From Leguminivora glycinivorella (Eukaryota > Arthropoda > Insecta > Lepidoptera > Tortricidae): a stretch of DNA of 64,000 nt. The notes below the pieces were generated by a model. The model was not told the DNA's origin. It searched no databases and saw only the letters and a program-made list of their open reading frames with translations. The stretch covers positions 17,538,846 through 17,602,845 of the forward strand of contig NC_062981.1 of assembly GCF_023078275.1 (NCBI RefSeq), written 5' to 3'. How positions within the stretch are numbered: the stretch's first letter is position 1; every line of letters begins with the position of its first letter. A program made the translations under genes and the position numbers. Shown here piece after piece: positions 21,031 to 31,247 of the stretch.

Positions 21031-21872
21031 GATGGATTACGATTTGAATGTAGAAGTAATTTGATTTATCTTTAACGTGAATAAATTAATATTAAATAGT
21101 TTAAATAATAGCATAATTACCTCTATTTCTGTATTTTTTCCACTAAACAGAGCTTTTTCTATGTTTTCGATGTTACTGAATACGTTTAGGTAAACGATAC
21201 CCTAAGGTACACTTATGTAAGTGTACACGGGAACACGTCCAACTTTGTCGATTGCTATAAAGCCGCTTTGTCAGTTTAATCATATAAAGATACAAGTAAA
21301 TCTCGCCTTAATGGTAACCGACAAAGTGGGACGTATTAAGACGCTCACATATTGTCAATGGACGAATCCGTGTCATCACACCTGTGGTTCAAAGTAGAAG
21401 AAAATAATATGGACCAAGTATTCACAACAATTACAATGATAACAATATTCTTATAGAATATTTCGAGGACCTTACATGGCTACTACAAACAAGTCTTATA
21501 AAACCTAGTAAAACAAAATAAACACAACGTGTTAGAGTTCAAACCACCATTATCGCGCCAAAAAACTGACGTCAACTAAAAGGCAAGACGTGGCAGTAAA
21601 TAAAGGGCGTTTGAAGGGCAGGCATTGTTCCCGGCGGGAGATGGTATCACCCGTGATATATGTGGGGGCGCAGATGGACTGGCCAGGTGGTCTAACGATA
21701 CGATATAGGAAGCATCTACCTAGGAGGTGTAAATCTCTAGTTAGGTATGAAATTCTCTGAAATATTGGCTAAATTCACCGCGATATCACCAATAATATTG
21801 ACATATAAGGCGGCGAAGGCGGTAAGTGCAAGGGGACTCATTCTCTCTATATGTTATTATACCGCCAACAGG
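21031..21872. other. Unassigned region
   Basis: No repeat partner or coding frame supported. Confidence 0.5.
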
Positions 21873-21993
21873 CAGGCAATTATGGTCGCGCGATAAGTGA
21901 TAAAATAGCAGGCCGTCCCTATCGCACTATTTGTAAGTGCGATAGGGACGGCCTGATATTTTATCGTCTATCGCGCGACCATGCTTCCCGTGC
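21873..21993. mobile_element. MITE with TGGTCGCGCGATA termini, copy 2
   Basis: Near-identical to 18816-18940; the hairpin arms GGCCGTCCCTATCGCAC match more perfectly here. Same orientation as copy 1. Confidence 0.85.
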
Positions 21994-22785
21994 AGGTGTG
22001 AGGATTAATTTGTTTCATTAATAACCAAAAGTTAACTATGAAAACTGAAAATCGATTCAGATGACATTTTATATAGTTTTCCTCTAATTAAATAATACTG
22101 GCAATAACATAATTGAAAGGGATTGCGTCAGGATATCCACTAATGTAGGTGTTTATTTGCTATCATTCGCAAAGTCAAAATCGCAAAACGGAAGTTAACT
22201 TTTCATAATATGAGTCATAAAACTTTTTATCTATTTCTTAATTTAACAGAATAATGTATTTAAGAATGTGCGAATAACTGATCCAACTTAATTAATTCCC
22301 ACCTTCATAATCTACACAATCGAGCATACAATTTCTAACCCAACAATACTAGTTCCCTAAAGCACCACGCACTGACCCAGTGAGGTGAATCATACATGGC
22401 CGTTCCCATATCTAATGGAACCACTTTCCACAGATCTCTCTGCCCAGGAGGTGTGCATTGTTATCTGCGGGTTGCTGTTATATTATATGTAGCTCGATTT
22501 TAGTCTGTGGCACACTGGGGACTGGTAGAAAACACTAAAACATAGGAATCAACACTCATTAAGGCTTTCATCTTGCACTTGGAATCCATAAGTAGGCAAA
22601 TGTAGTCGGAGGAGTATGTTTATTGTGTGTCAACACTGTCAACCGAGTGACGTCACTAGTTGATAATGATTATTATTTAGTACATAATAGTGCTGGCGGA
22701 GAATGTAAGGAATTAGTTGGACAGAAGAAATAACAAATGTTAGAGTTCTAGATAGGATTTCAAAAAAAAAGAAATATAATAAAGA
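21994..22785. other. Unassigned region
   Basis: AT-rich with no partner repeat or domain recognised. Confidence 0.5.
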
Positions 22786-23024
22786 CAATAGAAAACGGGA
22801 GAGGCGTACTAGTTGGAAATCTGCTACGACACGACCTGTTCCTCAAAAACATCGTAGAAGGAAAATTAGAAGGATAGAGGGGAAGAGGAAGACCTAGGAC
22901 AAACTATTTCACCCAAATTGAAGAAAAGGTTCTGGTCGTGTAGTACCAGAAGGTGAAGGAGTTGGCAGAGGACCGGACGAGTTGGAGATTGCTCCACCGA
23001 CAAGAGCACAGCTCTTCAGTTTGA
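22786..23024 (+). pseudogene. LINE reverse-transcriptase C-terminus, two in-frame stops
   Basis: One frame reads N-L-L-R-H-D-L-F-L-K-N-I-V-E-G-K, then a TAG, then R-G-R-G-R-P-R-T-N-Y-F-T-Q-I, a second TAG, then V-K-E-L-A-E-D-R-T-S-W-R-L-L-H-R-Q before its natural stop at 23022. This is the usual C-terminal signature of lepidopteran non-LTR polymerases (G-R-G-R-P-R, then D-R-x-x-W-R). The frame is otherwise intact, so decay is modest. Upstream domains are absent. It is followed by a GAA-rich stretch. Confidence 0.85.
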
Positions 23025-23109
23025 AGAAGAAGAAGACATAATAGTTGAACAAGACAAACAAGAACTAAATTCAGCAAGGACCTTCAAGAAAAGAGCGTAC
23101 ACTCATCTT

Positions 23110-23226
23110 AAAGGTCGGCAACGCACCTCCAACACTTCTGGTGTTTCGGGTGTCCATGGGCGGCAGTGATCGCATACCACCAGGCGACCTGTCTGTTCGT
23201 TTGCCTCCAATCCCATAAAAAAGGAC
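23110..23226 (+). repeat. LINE 3'-tail fragment
   Basis: AAAGGTCGGCAACGCACCTC, GTGTCCATGGGCGGC and CAGGCGACCTGTCTGTTCGT followed by A-run. A related tail, inverted, is at 41502-41618. Confidence 0.75.
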
Positions 23227-23387
23227 AATAAATGTGACATAAAAGTCTCATGATGTAACTTGCTGTCCTAGAATTTCACGAAGAAGAAAATCACAAAAAT
23301 AATCAAGATGGCCTCTTCGGGAGTAACCAGAATACTGCATTGTCACTTCGTTTTCTTACTTAAGGTGTGCAGCCATGGGCAAAGTTG

Positions 23388-23560
23388 TCGCTGCAACCAG
23401 GGGCGGCTCACTCTGCGTTTCTTCCGTACCATAAAGTTTGACAACCTTCACGATGCGCAATAGAACTCAATGTCGCATGCAGTCCGTTGACAGGTGACAT
23501 ACAGTCCGTTGACAGTGATCCTTCTGTACTTGTACTTTTATATATTCTGTGCTGCAACTA
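23388..23560 (+). repeat. GGCGGCTCACTC repeat, copy 1
   Basis: GGGGCGGCTCACTCTGCG, GCGCAATAGAACTCAATGTC, CAGTCCGTTGACAG and CTTCTGTACTTGTACTTTTA align with the reverse complement of 29876-30120. Both copies encode a short S-V-L-V-L-L-Y-I-L peptide, but the frames are short. Probably a fragment of a mobile element. Confidence 0.75.
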
Positions 23561-23736
23561 TTTTGTCTCACACTCCATCAGTCTATGTACTGGTACTTAT
23601 GAACCTTTGAAACGACGTAACTTTTCATACATTGGATGCGAGAGACAAAATAGTTGTAGTCACAAAGTTGCCAGTCTGTAGGTGTATGCATACCTTTATT
23701 GTGCCAGTGGTTATTGATTAGTGCCATGGACACTTC

Positions 23737-23966
23737 TTTTTAACCCCCGACGCAAAAACGACGGGGTGTTATAAGTTTGACGTGTCTGTCTGTCTGTCTG
23801 TCTGTGGCATCGCAGCTCACGAACGGATGAACCGAATTCGATTTAGTTTGTTTTTGTTTGAAAGATGAGTTAGTCGAGAGTGTTCTTAGCCATGTTTTAT
23901 GAAAATCGGTCCACTATGACGTGAGGTCGGGGGTTTTTTCAAAATTTTAATTTTGTGGTTAGGTTA
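23737..23966 (+). repeat. Interspersed repeat with GTCT microsatellite, copy 2
   Basis: TTTTTAACCCCCGACGCAAA to TTTTAATTTTGTGGTTAGG, including (GTCT)n at about 23785-23805. Same family as 1639-1856, 37478-37710, 57993-58236 and 59091-59303. Confidence 0.85.
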
Positions 23967-23972
23967 GTTAAT

Positions 23973-24096
23973 AAGTAAGTAAGTAAACACTTTATTGTAC
24001 AGGAAAAGAATACAGCACATAATATTTAAAATAAAAAGTTTCAGTACAAAGGCGAACTTATCCCTTTAAGGGATCTCTTCCAGTTAACCTTTAATT
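23973..24096 (-). repeat. LINE 3' tail
   Basis: Plus strand AAGTAAGTAAACACTTTATT, then AAGGCGAACTTATCCCTTTAAGGGATCTCTTCCAG (hairpin TCCCTTTAAGGGA). Related to 17457-17582 and 60017-60152. Confidence 0.75.
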
Positions 24097-24236
24097 AACA
24101 TATATTATTTTATTTAATTTTGGGACAGTGATATTCGCATTGTATAAAGTTTGTTATTAGGAAACAGAAGAGTCGTGAAATGCTTGGGATCCAATATATT
24201 CTACGTGACTATTCTTTTCGTACAGACTGCATCTTG

Positions 24237-24350
24237 AAATAAAAATTGAAATTGAAATTGAAATTTCTTTATTGCCACAGAAACGAGTTAACAAATTATC
24301 AAGTAGGCACAAAAAAAACTTAACTAATACTAAATTAAATCTAAGTACTA
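24237..24350 (-). repeat. LINE 3' tail with GAAATT microsatellite, copy 1
   Basis: (ATTGAA)n then TTTCTTTATTGCCACAGAAA and CAAGTAGGCACAAAAAAAAC; matches 44146-44230 closely. The minus-strand reading ends in an AATAAAG-like signal, as expected for a retroposed 3' end. Confidence 0.75.
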
Positions 24351-24672
24351 AAAGACTTTTAAGTTCACAGATAGGTAAGTATCGTACTTTGATTTTACTC
24401 CTAGTATAATCCTGCCTTAAAATCAGGTTGCACCTCCACTGGTCCGTTGGATGATATAATATTGTTCTAACGCGGATATTGGTAGATAATGCCTGTTCTA
24501 CTTCGTTAGGGCTGCCTGCTTGTGCATAACAATATGTTACTGAGAACATTGTGTGGGTGTTACCTAAAAATGTCTTCACATTGGATTTCATCTAGCTACA
24601 ACTGAAAAACAATTTACAGATGTTAATTTTAATATTGCCCAATAACAGATATTTCACTTTTTTTATTTTTAA

Positions 24673-24847
24673 CTATCTTTTTAGCGCGGCTTCGCTCGCG
24701 TTAGAAAAAGACAAAAAGTAGCCTATGTCACTCTACATCCCTCTATCTCCACTTAAAAAATCACGTCAATTCGTCGCATCGTTTGGCCGTGAAAGACGGA
24801 CAATCAAACAGACACACACACCTTCCCATTTATAATATTAGTATGGA
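24673..24847 (-). mobile_element. Lep1-type Helitron, nearly full length
   Basis: The 3' end is degenerate (CTATCTTTTTAGCGCGGCTT, without a clean CTAG). The remainder is typical, ending AATATTAGTATGGA. Confidence 0.8.
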
Positions 24848-25440
24848 TTTCACCTTTCAGAAACTGAGACCTGATCATTTATTTCACATTTAGGTATATT
24901 TCTAAAACGATTTACCTATTATTTTGTTTATGATATTTTAACATGAAAATTGTAAAAAAAAAAACTTAAATTATTAACTAAAAAAATGGTTACTCTCATA
25001 TTCTAATTAAAGGTTTTGAATTGAATTGAATTGAATTGAATTCTTGACATCCCTAATGTCTTTTTCAAATACTCGTTGCTCCGTTTTCACCTAAAAGCCT
25101 TATGTTACTTTCTTTGTCCTGTGCCTTATGACTTTTTCAACTAGGATAAAACCGTTAATGACAAAGAGGCCAATTCGACAAAATTTCGGATACGATTTCA
25201 AACTGATGTTTCTTCTCATTTGCGAGTCTCGTTAGTGCCAGTACCGGAGCTACGTACATGTCTAAAAATAAACATCAAAAGTAACATATTATCACTCATA
25301 TCAGACTGAGTCAACATCTCATCAGTTTTAGCTTAATAAAATGAGACATACTCTATTCAAAAAAGTACCTATACTAAGGTGGCAGATTCTTTTGGTGTGT
25401 TGTTTCATCCGCTTCTCTTAACACTGATTAAATATATAAA
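24848..25440. other. Unassigned region with TTGAA microsatellite
   Basis: Pentanucleotide (GAATT)n at about 25016-25043; otherwise unique AT-rich sequence. Confidence 0.5.
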
Positions 25441-25548
25441 TAAATAAAATAACTTTATTTAGCATTGTGTAGTACATATATGCTTACAGTTAATGGTGAA
25501 CTTATAAATATCGTGATTGTACAAACAACTACCCGAACGAACGAACGA

Positions 25549-25657
25549 ACGTTTCTCGAAAGGTACAAGCCTTGTATTACAAGTGCGCGAACTGTCAAAT
25601 CGTATGGGTAGTCATGGAAACACACTTGTAATACAAGGCTTGTACCTTTCGAGAAAC
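25549..25657. mobile_element. Perfect-armed hairpin MITE
   Basis: 36-bp arms with no mismatch, beginning CGTTTCTCGAAAGGTACAAG, around a ~36-bp loop. GGGCCCC follows the right arm and the termini resemble the GGGGCCCATTTCTCGAA family at 4193-4499. Preceded by a GAAC microsatellite. The fold is long enough to be a small-RNA source. Confidence 0.85.
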
Positions 25658-26225
25658 GGGCCCCAGAACGCACAATGATAACCATCACATTGATATCAAA
25701 ATGTAATTCCGAATAGGCAACAAACCCATAATCGCGTAGGCGGAATTGTTTTATGAATTTCACTTACTTTCCAGTTATTCCGTAGCGTGGAAACTGTATT
25801 AGTTCGTGGTATTGATAGTTTCATTCTCTCCGATTTATTGGCTAGGGCTGTTGATAAGATAGTTTGTAAAACAAGGCCGTTTTAGTCATAGCTTGGTTGT
25901 AAATTAACGATTTGTTACGATTATTTCGGAGTGCTAAGTAGGTAACTGACACGATATTAGGTACCATAATATTTTTTTGTATGCGAAGTATAATCATGAT
26001 GATTGATGAAAACTGTCATACTTATGTCCTTCTCTGAGTCTCAAAGTTCCTCCCTATTTTTGTAGTTAATCATTGGTTCAATTCAGTGGTTTATAGAGGA
26101 GGTACAGACAGTTTCGGACTTGTAATATCGCTAACACGAAGTCTGATAAAAGACAAAACTTAGAGTAACTTCTTACCGAAAGTGACACAAGAACGCTCGA
26201 TGAAAAAGTCTAAGCGGGTAAAAGG
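25658..26225. other. Unassigned sequence
   Basis: No partner repeat or coding region recognised. Confidence 0.5.
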
Positions 26226-26350
26226 TTACCACACAATACAATACAATACTTATTATTGCACACCTCACATAGTTTACAAATACCTAATGCACAAGAAACA
26301 AAAAAACAATTAAACAGAGCTCCTTAACAACAGGCGGTTTTATCGCCTTT
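26226..26350 (-). repeat. Probable LINE 3' tail
   Basis: ACAATACAATACAATACTTA, TTGCACACCTCACATAG and GGCGGTTTTATCGCC resemble the inverted LINE tails elsewhere in the window. Based on resemblance only. Confidence 0.4.
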
Positions 26351-26985
26351 TGGCCTTTATTAGGTTAATACGAATATAATCTCAAAAATAAACGGGAAGT
26401 TAGCTACTCACTCTCTTTAAGAAAATATAATGTGTACTCCACATTTAACAAAGTATTGATCAGTACCTTACTTCGTTGCGCTGCGCGTACGCACGTCTTT
26501 TAGATAAATACACGCCATTAAGCGTATACTCGAAACAACTCCCGTGGCTAAATTGTAGTGCTCAATAAGGTACAAATTCCTAGCCTTGTAGAATGTAAGT
26601 AACTACCACCTAACCTCAAATCTACTAAACCCTGCTATAGAATTATCAACTGTATGACTTCTTGGGAAGATAGTGTTTTGATAGTGATTTTGTTTGTTAT
26701 AAGAGAATGTTTAAGGTATTGGTATTTAATATTAATAGTAACCGATGGAGGACGATGTCGGGAGTATTTCGCATAGACATGTCTATTTGTATCTTGGGCC
26801 GTGTTACGGTATATCGATCCTGTGTATCACATGTGAAGATGGCTTGTTCTAAGTTCTTGAAGTAGGTTGGGCCTAACTAGTGTAACCAACAATGTACTTA
26901 ATTGAGAAAAATATAGTAATTAAAGTGAATGCAGTAGTTTAATTATTTAAATAATTATCTCTTACGGGTCAGGTAAAAATAATAG
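26351..26985. other. Unassigned sequence
   Basis: No partner repeat or coding region recognised. Confidence 0.5.
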
Positions 26986-27208
26986 GGTAGTGATATGGTG
27001 GCCACAGAATCAGCGAATCAGCACAACACTTCAGTCAAGTTTAATATTATACGGAAAAAATCCGTTTGCCATAAAAAATCGTGGTTATTTGGTACAAAAA
27101 ATAGTTGAAATAATCTCACCGGCCAATTGTCTTCATAAAACGTTTGTTTTTCTAAACCTTTTTTTTCTAAATATTTTTAAATTAAAGGCAAAATGGAAAA
27201 ATTCACAC

Positions 27209-27283
27209 TTCTGCAGGACTCGAACCTGCGACCTCTGGTTTTGCCGGAGCCAGCCGCGCTCCCAACTGCGCCACGGAGGCCTG
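27209..27283 (-). mobile_element. tRNA-derived SINE head
   Basis: Minus strand GCCTCCGTGGCGCAGTTGGG (A box region) and GGTCGCAGGTTCGAGTCCTG (B box). The D and T arms fold, but the anticodon loop is oversized and the 3' acceptor strand that should pair with GCCTCCG is replaced by AGAAGTG. A SINE head is therefore more likely than a tRNA gene. The body would extend toward about 27000. Confidence 0.65.
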
Positions 27284-27474
27284 CTGGATATGTGCGAATT
27301 TATCCATGCCTTCCCTCAAATCTTAAACGCCTTAAAAAATAATTTAAAAATATGTAATAGACGTTTCTGCATAGTAAAAAAAAAACTAAAAAAAATATTG
27401 AAAATGTAGGGGCGAAGGTTTAATTCCCAGATTAGATAATTTGAATTTGAATTACGCGGCTTTTTAGTGCCAAG

Positions 27475-27818
27475 ATTTGGTTGACTATAAATATCTACTT
27501 CAATAATTGACTCTTAAAATCTAAACTGAGTGGGCAAATAACAGGGCAGTAGGCACTCGTTGTGCCTGTAAATCATCGGTGACCACACATCCTGCACAAA
27601 ATTTCAGTATTTCAAGGAAAAAACATTCGTTTGCCACAAAAAAAATGCATTATATTCATGTATGATTACATACCTGAAAGTGCTGTCCTGGCAAAGTAGA
27701 TATAGTCGTTTAAATAGTTCAATAATCACCTCTAAATTGAGTGGACAGGTACAAATAACAGCGCACTCGTTAAAAGTGCGCTAAGTGCCTGTAGATCATC
27801 GGTGACCACACAATCTGC
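27475..27818 (+). repeat. Tandem duplication, ~220-bp period
   Basis: GACTATAAATATCTACTTCA ... GAGTGGGCAAATAACAG ... ATCATCGGTGACCACAC occurs at 27480-27588 and again at about 27700-27811, the last block 223 bp apart. No domain or TIR. Confidence 0.6.
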
Positions 27819-27900
27819 GCGCCGGCGCGGGCGCACGATCTCTGATATATCGCGCGAGGGGGAAATTAATCACTTCCTTGATATTGGTGGATTTTTAGAC

Positions 27901-28314
27901 CATGGGCCTCTTTCTCAAAACTGAAAGTTACAGTTACAAGCGGAAGTCTCTTTCCAACTTGTCATATTAGACATTGGCTACCACTTGGACACTTTCGCGA
28001 AAAAAGATTTTTTTTTTTAATAGGTAAATTTAATGTTTTTCCTACTCAGAATTAAGAGCCCTTTTCGTCCACAAGGCGGAAAAAAGCGCCCCAAATTTAT
28101 TTTTTCCATTTCGTTACCATTTTTCAAACACTTTGTACAGCGGTATGCAAAATAATAGAAAATTTTGGAACCATTTTTTTGTCACTTGTTTTTTGTCCTG
28201 GATCGAAAGGGCTCGTGATTCTGAGTAGGAAAAACATATCCTACCTTAAAAAAAATGTTTGGTGATTGTTCTCGCGAAAATGCCCCTTGTAACTTGTAGC
28301 TTCGAATGGGCCCC
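27901..28314. mobile_element. MITE with GGGCCC termini, copy 2 (outer)
   Basis: Begins TGGGCCTCTTTCTCAAAACT and ends AGCTTCGAATGGGCCCC. The interior GTTACAAGCGGAAGTCTC matches 4193-4499 in reverse. Split by an insertion at 27988-28285. Confidence 0.8.
27988..28285. mobile_element. Inner MITE with CGCGAAAA termini
   Basis: 298 bp inserted between two CTTG copies within the outer MITE. Long imperfect arms contain TTTTTCCTACTCAGAATTAA and its partner TTCTGAGTAGGAAAAAC. Middle CGTTACCATTTTTC resembles 48755-49068, so the two are probably related families. Confidence 0.75.
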
Positions 28315-28364
28315 ATGTCTCTATCCTGTAATAGTACAATACACACACTAAATAGTAAAAAAAA

Positions 28365-28769
28365 GAATTGGGGGTGGGGCCCCCCATACATGTAACTGAG
28401 GGATGAAAATTTTTTTTTCGATGTACATACCCGTGTGGGGTATCAATGGAAAGGTCTTTTAAAATGATATAAAGTTTTCTAAAAAACATTTTTCTTAAAG
28501 TGAACGGTTTTTGAGATATCAGCTCTCAAAGTCGTAAAAAGTATGTCCCCCCCCCTCTATTTTTATAACTACGGGGTATAAAATTCTAAAAAAAATAGAG
28601 GTGATGCATGCTAATTAACTCTTTCAACGATTTTTGGTTTGATCAAAGTATCTCTTATAGTTTTTGAGATAGGTTGATTTAACTGTAATTTTGGTTAAGT
28701 TATTGGTTTATTATATTTGCTGCTACGGAACCCTTTGTGCGCGAGCCCGACTCGCACTTGGCCGGTTTT
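28365..28769 (+). repeat. GGAACCC...GGCCGGTTTT element, diverged copy
   Basis: Ends CTACGGAACCCTTTGTGCGC and CGCACTTGGCCGGTTTT; contains CCCCCCATACATGTAA and GTCCCCCCCCCTC blocks positioned as in 54953-55491 and 58240-58803. Lower identity; a different subfamily. Confidence 0.65.
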
Positions 28770-28966
28770 ACTTTGACATGACTGTCATGTCATGAAATAA
28801 AAAGGAATATTGTATAGAATGACTTCTGCTTTTAATATATAATATTCCATTTGCTATTACTATATAATATACATACCTATATTCAGAAACTTGAATAGTT
28901 GAAAACTCCCTTATATTAAAATTTAGGGACCCTGACGGGACAACAAGTCAATCTGCAGATGTCTTA

Positions 28967-29117
28967 CGCCGTGTCTTGTGTGGGCGACGGTCGCGCGACC
29001 GTCGCGCGACCGTCGCCGTCGTGTCTCATACTTCCATATCGATAAGGTTTGATTTCGCATGCGTCGCATCGCCGTCGCGCGACCATCGCGCGACCGTCGC
29101 CCACACAAGCCACGGCG
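28967..29117. mobile_element. Harbinger-like MITE, full length, copy 2
   Basis: CGCCGTGTCTTGTGTGGGCG to CGCCCACACAAGCCACGGCG, flanked on both sides by TTA (28964-28966 and 29118-29120), the 3-bp TWA target typical of PIF/Harbinger elements. Internal CCATATCGATAAGG is conserved with 42071-42210. Confidence 0.85.
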
Positions 29118-29120
29118 TTA

Positions 29121-29340
29121 TACCTCCAAGCTAAAATATTTCAAGAAATTTGTATGACGTAGCCAGGGTTTTAACAGGTTGTCGTAACACACAAAAAATG
29201 CGTAGATTTAGACACCGGGCGATAAAAAAAAATATAACCCAACTATTATCTTAGACAACTTCAAGCACACATAGTTTCCTAGCAATATCCAGAGCAATCT
29301 CACTTCCTGCTCATTGTGCACCACAAACTTACTTCCCTAA
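29121..29340. other. Unassigned sequence
   Basis: No feature recognised. Confidence 0.5.
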
Positions 29341-29662
29341 GGTTCTAACTACCTACAACCTCCATACAGTCATACGACCTTGTCACCAGAGTAACCGTGA
29401 ATTCACAAAGGTTTCAACTGCCTACACCCTCCATAATGCCTTGCGACCTTGTTGGCACGATGACCAATACTTGACAAAGGTTCTAACTACGTAGAAGCCC
29501 CATATAGTCTTGCGACCTTGTCGGCTTGGTGATCAGTAATTCACAAAGGTTCTAACTGTACACAAGTTTCATACAGTCTTGAGACCTTGTCGAAAGAGTA
29601 TTTAGTAGTTTACAAAGGTCCTAACTGCGCCCAAGTTTCATATAGTCTTGCTACCTTGTCGG
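29341..29662. repeat. Minisatellite, five 69-bp units
   Basis: GGTTCTAACTAC-type unit starts fall at 29341, 29410, 29479, 29548 and 29617, exactly 69 bp apart; the fifth unit is partial. Each unit carries CATA(C/T)AGTC and GACCTTGT. Units diverge by substitution only. Because 69 is a multiple of three, one frame is open through units 1 and 2, but stops occur in units 3 and 4. Confidence 0.9.
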
Positions 29663-29875
29663 CGGATCGCTGTAAGGGACGCCGTATGAGCGTGATATAT
29701 CGCCCCTGTAGCGTTAATAAGCGGACACGAGGCTCGTGATCGCCAACAGCTACAGTGCGGTGTCTCGGTGCTGAAAGTTCCTTTGGGCTGTGAGGTACTG
29801 GGTACGTAGCCGAATGGCACAAACGCTCACGAAACTTGCGTATTGGCGCGAGAGAGCCAGACTATGTACCTTTCG
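29663..29875. other. Unassigned GC-richer sequence
   Basis: Overlapping short frames on the minus strand without recognisable domains. Confidence 0.45.
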
Positions 29876-30120
29876 CCACAGAATATATAATAGTACAAGT
29901 ACAGAAGGCTCACTCCTTTGATGTTCACAAAACGCCGCCATTCTAAATTATTACCTACATTAACAAACGGACCGCACGCGTGCACCCGACATTGAATTCT
30001 ATTGCGCCGCGCGAAGGTCGTTGCCACTGAATGGGCCGCGAACTCGCGGCCGCCGGCATGTACTTGTAGCGCGGCGAAAGGATCGCGGAGTGAGCCGCCC
30101 CAGCTTTCGCGGCGTTTGTT
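29876..30120 (-). repeat. GGCGGCTCACTC repeat, copy 2 (GC-rich)
   Basis: Reverse-complement partner of 23388-23560 and more complete: on the minus strand it includes GGGGCGGCTCACTCCGCG, CGGCGGCCGCGAGTTCGCGG, GCGCGGCGCAATAGAATTCA and CTTCTGTACTTGTACTATTA. The GC content contrasts with surroundings. Probably a conserved TE segment such as a promoter or 5' region; function unknown. Confidence 0.75.
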
Positions 30121-30790
30121 TTCGTTTCGCGTCGCAGAAATTCTATTCAGCTACGGCACCAGACCTCTGTAGGTAAAGGTAGGACGGGAATTGCCATTCC
30201 AGTATTTTCTTTTTGAAATTACTTAAATCATCTTTCAGTCTATTTCTCCAGGAAGACTATATTGAATCTAGTTATGAATTGATAAAGGGAATATTTATTA
30301 TATAGGTATTTACCTGTAGACGAAACTTCAGTTACGTTAAGAAGTTATTGATACACTTTACACTTGTGTATATTGTTAAACTTTGAAAAATTATCAATTT
30401 ATCACGGTTTAAATAACATAACAAATTTCACTCTAGATTTTCATTTAGTATTGTCACTGAGATGTGTCAGGTAAAACTTCACAATATTTCCTTTATTCCT
30501 TTTCAAGTGTGACTAAGGTCATCAACCATACTGTCTAACGTTACAAAAAAGTTACTATTTCAAGTACCTAATACGCAAATTAAGTTTATGATTTAAATAA
30601 TAAATAGCCAATCAATTCCTATGAATGCATTACTATATTTTATTACTTAGAGTACTTAAACTACGAGTAATTGATATTAATTGAAAATAAACCTGTTTTA
30701 AAGTCATCTGTAAAATGTCACTGTCAGTCGTCTGACATTTTTCTTCTCGATACGGTACGAGAAAATGTTAACCGTGTAAATAATTTGTTG
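30121..30790. other. Unassigned AT-rich sequence
   Basis: No feature recognised. Confidence 0.5.
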
Positions 30791-31097
30791 TAAGGTACAG
30801 CGGGGCAAATCTCGACTGGGGGACAAATGTAACTGGTCCATTTTTCCATGTTTTACAATGTTTGCATTATTATTATTAAATAGAGTGTCCACCGGTCATA
30901 TATGGTAGGAGTGTTCAGTGGACACATGTAGAACTCAACATCATACAGTAATTGGCAGGGTGCAATGCGGGTGGAGGGGGTAGCTAAAACGATCACAGCG
31001 CTCACTACGGCCAAAATTGACTTCTTAGTCGCTGACTTACGCTGTCAAATCCATATTGCAGTAAACATTTTCATATCGTTTTTGAGATAAATTTAAT

Positions 31098-31247
31098 ATG
31101 GGCCGAGTAAAATATGTTATGGTGAATTGTAATAACTCCAAGAAAAATATCGACTAAATTCTAGCTATTTCCAAGACCGTGGTGGAAACGAAACCACAGT
31201 TTAAGTGAATAGTTGCCGTAAGAAGAAAAGTGTCGTCCAACCTATGA
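31098..31247 (+). pseudogene. Decayed THAP-like reading
   Basis: One 49-codon frame starts ATG and has V-N-C-N-N-S-K-K at residues 9-16 (compare the C-N-N-S region of THAP domains), a TAA at codon 20, a TGA at codon 37 where THAP proteins commonly have W, and I-V-A-V-R-R-K at residues 38-44. A F-P pair expected between them appears only in another frame. The first zinc-binding Cys is not visible. Suggestive only, helped by its position just inside a DNA-transposon end. Confidence 0.35.

Noticed and set aside
24157..24591. 144-codon minus-strand open frame
   Set aside because: It runs through a LINE 3' tail and GAAATT microsatellite and shows only repeat-derived residues (Ile-Ser runs).
27209..27283. 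Functional tRNA gene
   Set aside because: A and B boxes fit, but the anticodon loop is oversized and the 3' acceptor strand does not pair with GCCTCCG; a SINE head explains it.
29341..29662. CRISPR-like array
   Set aside because: Units are contiguous 69-bp tandem repeats with no unique spacers, in a eukaryotic context.
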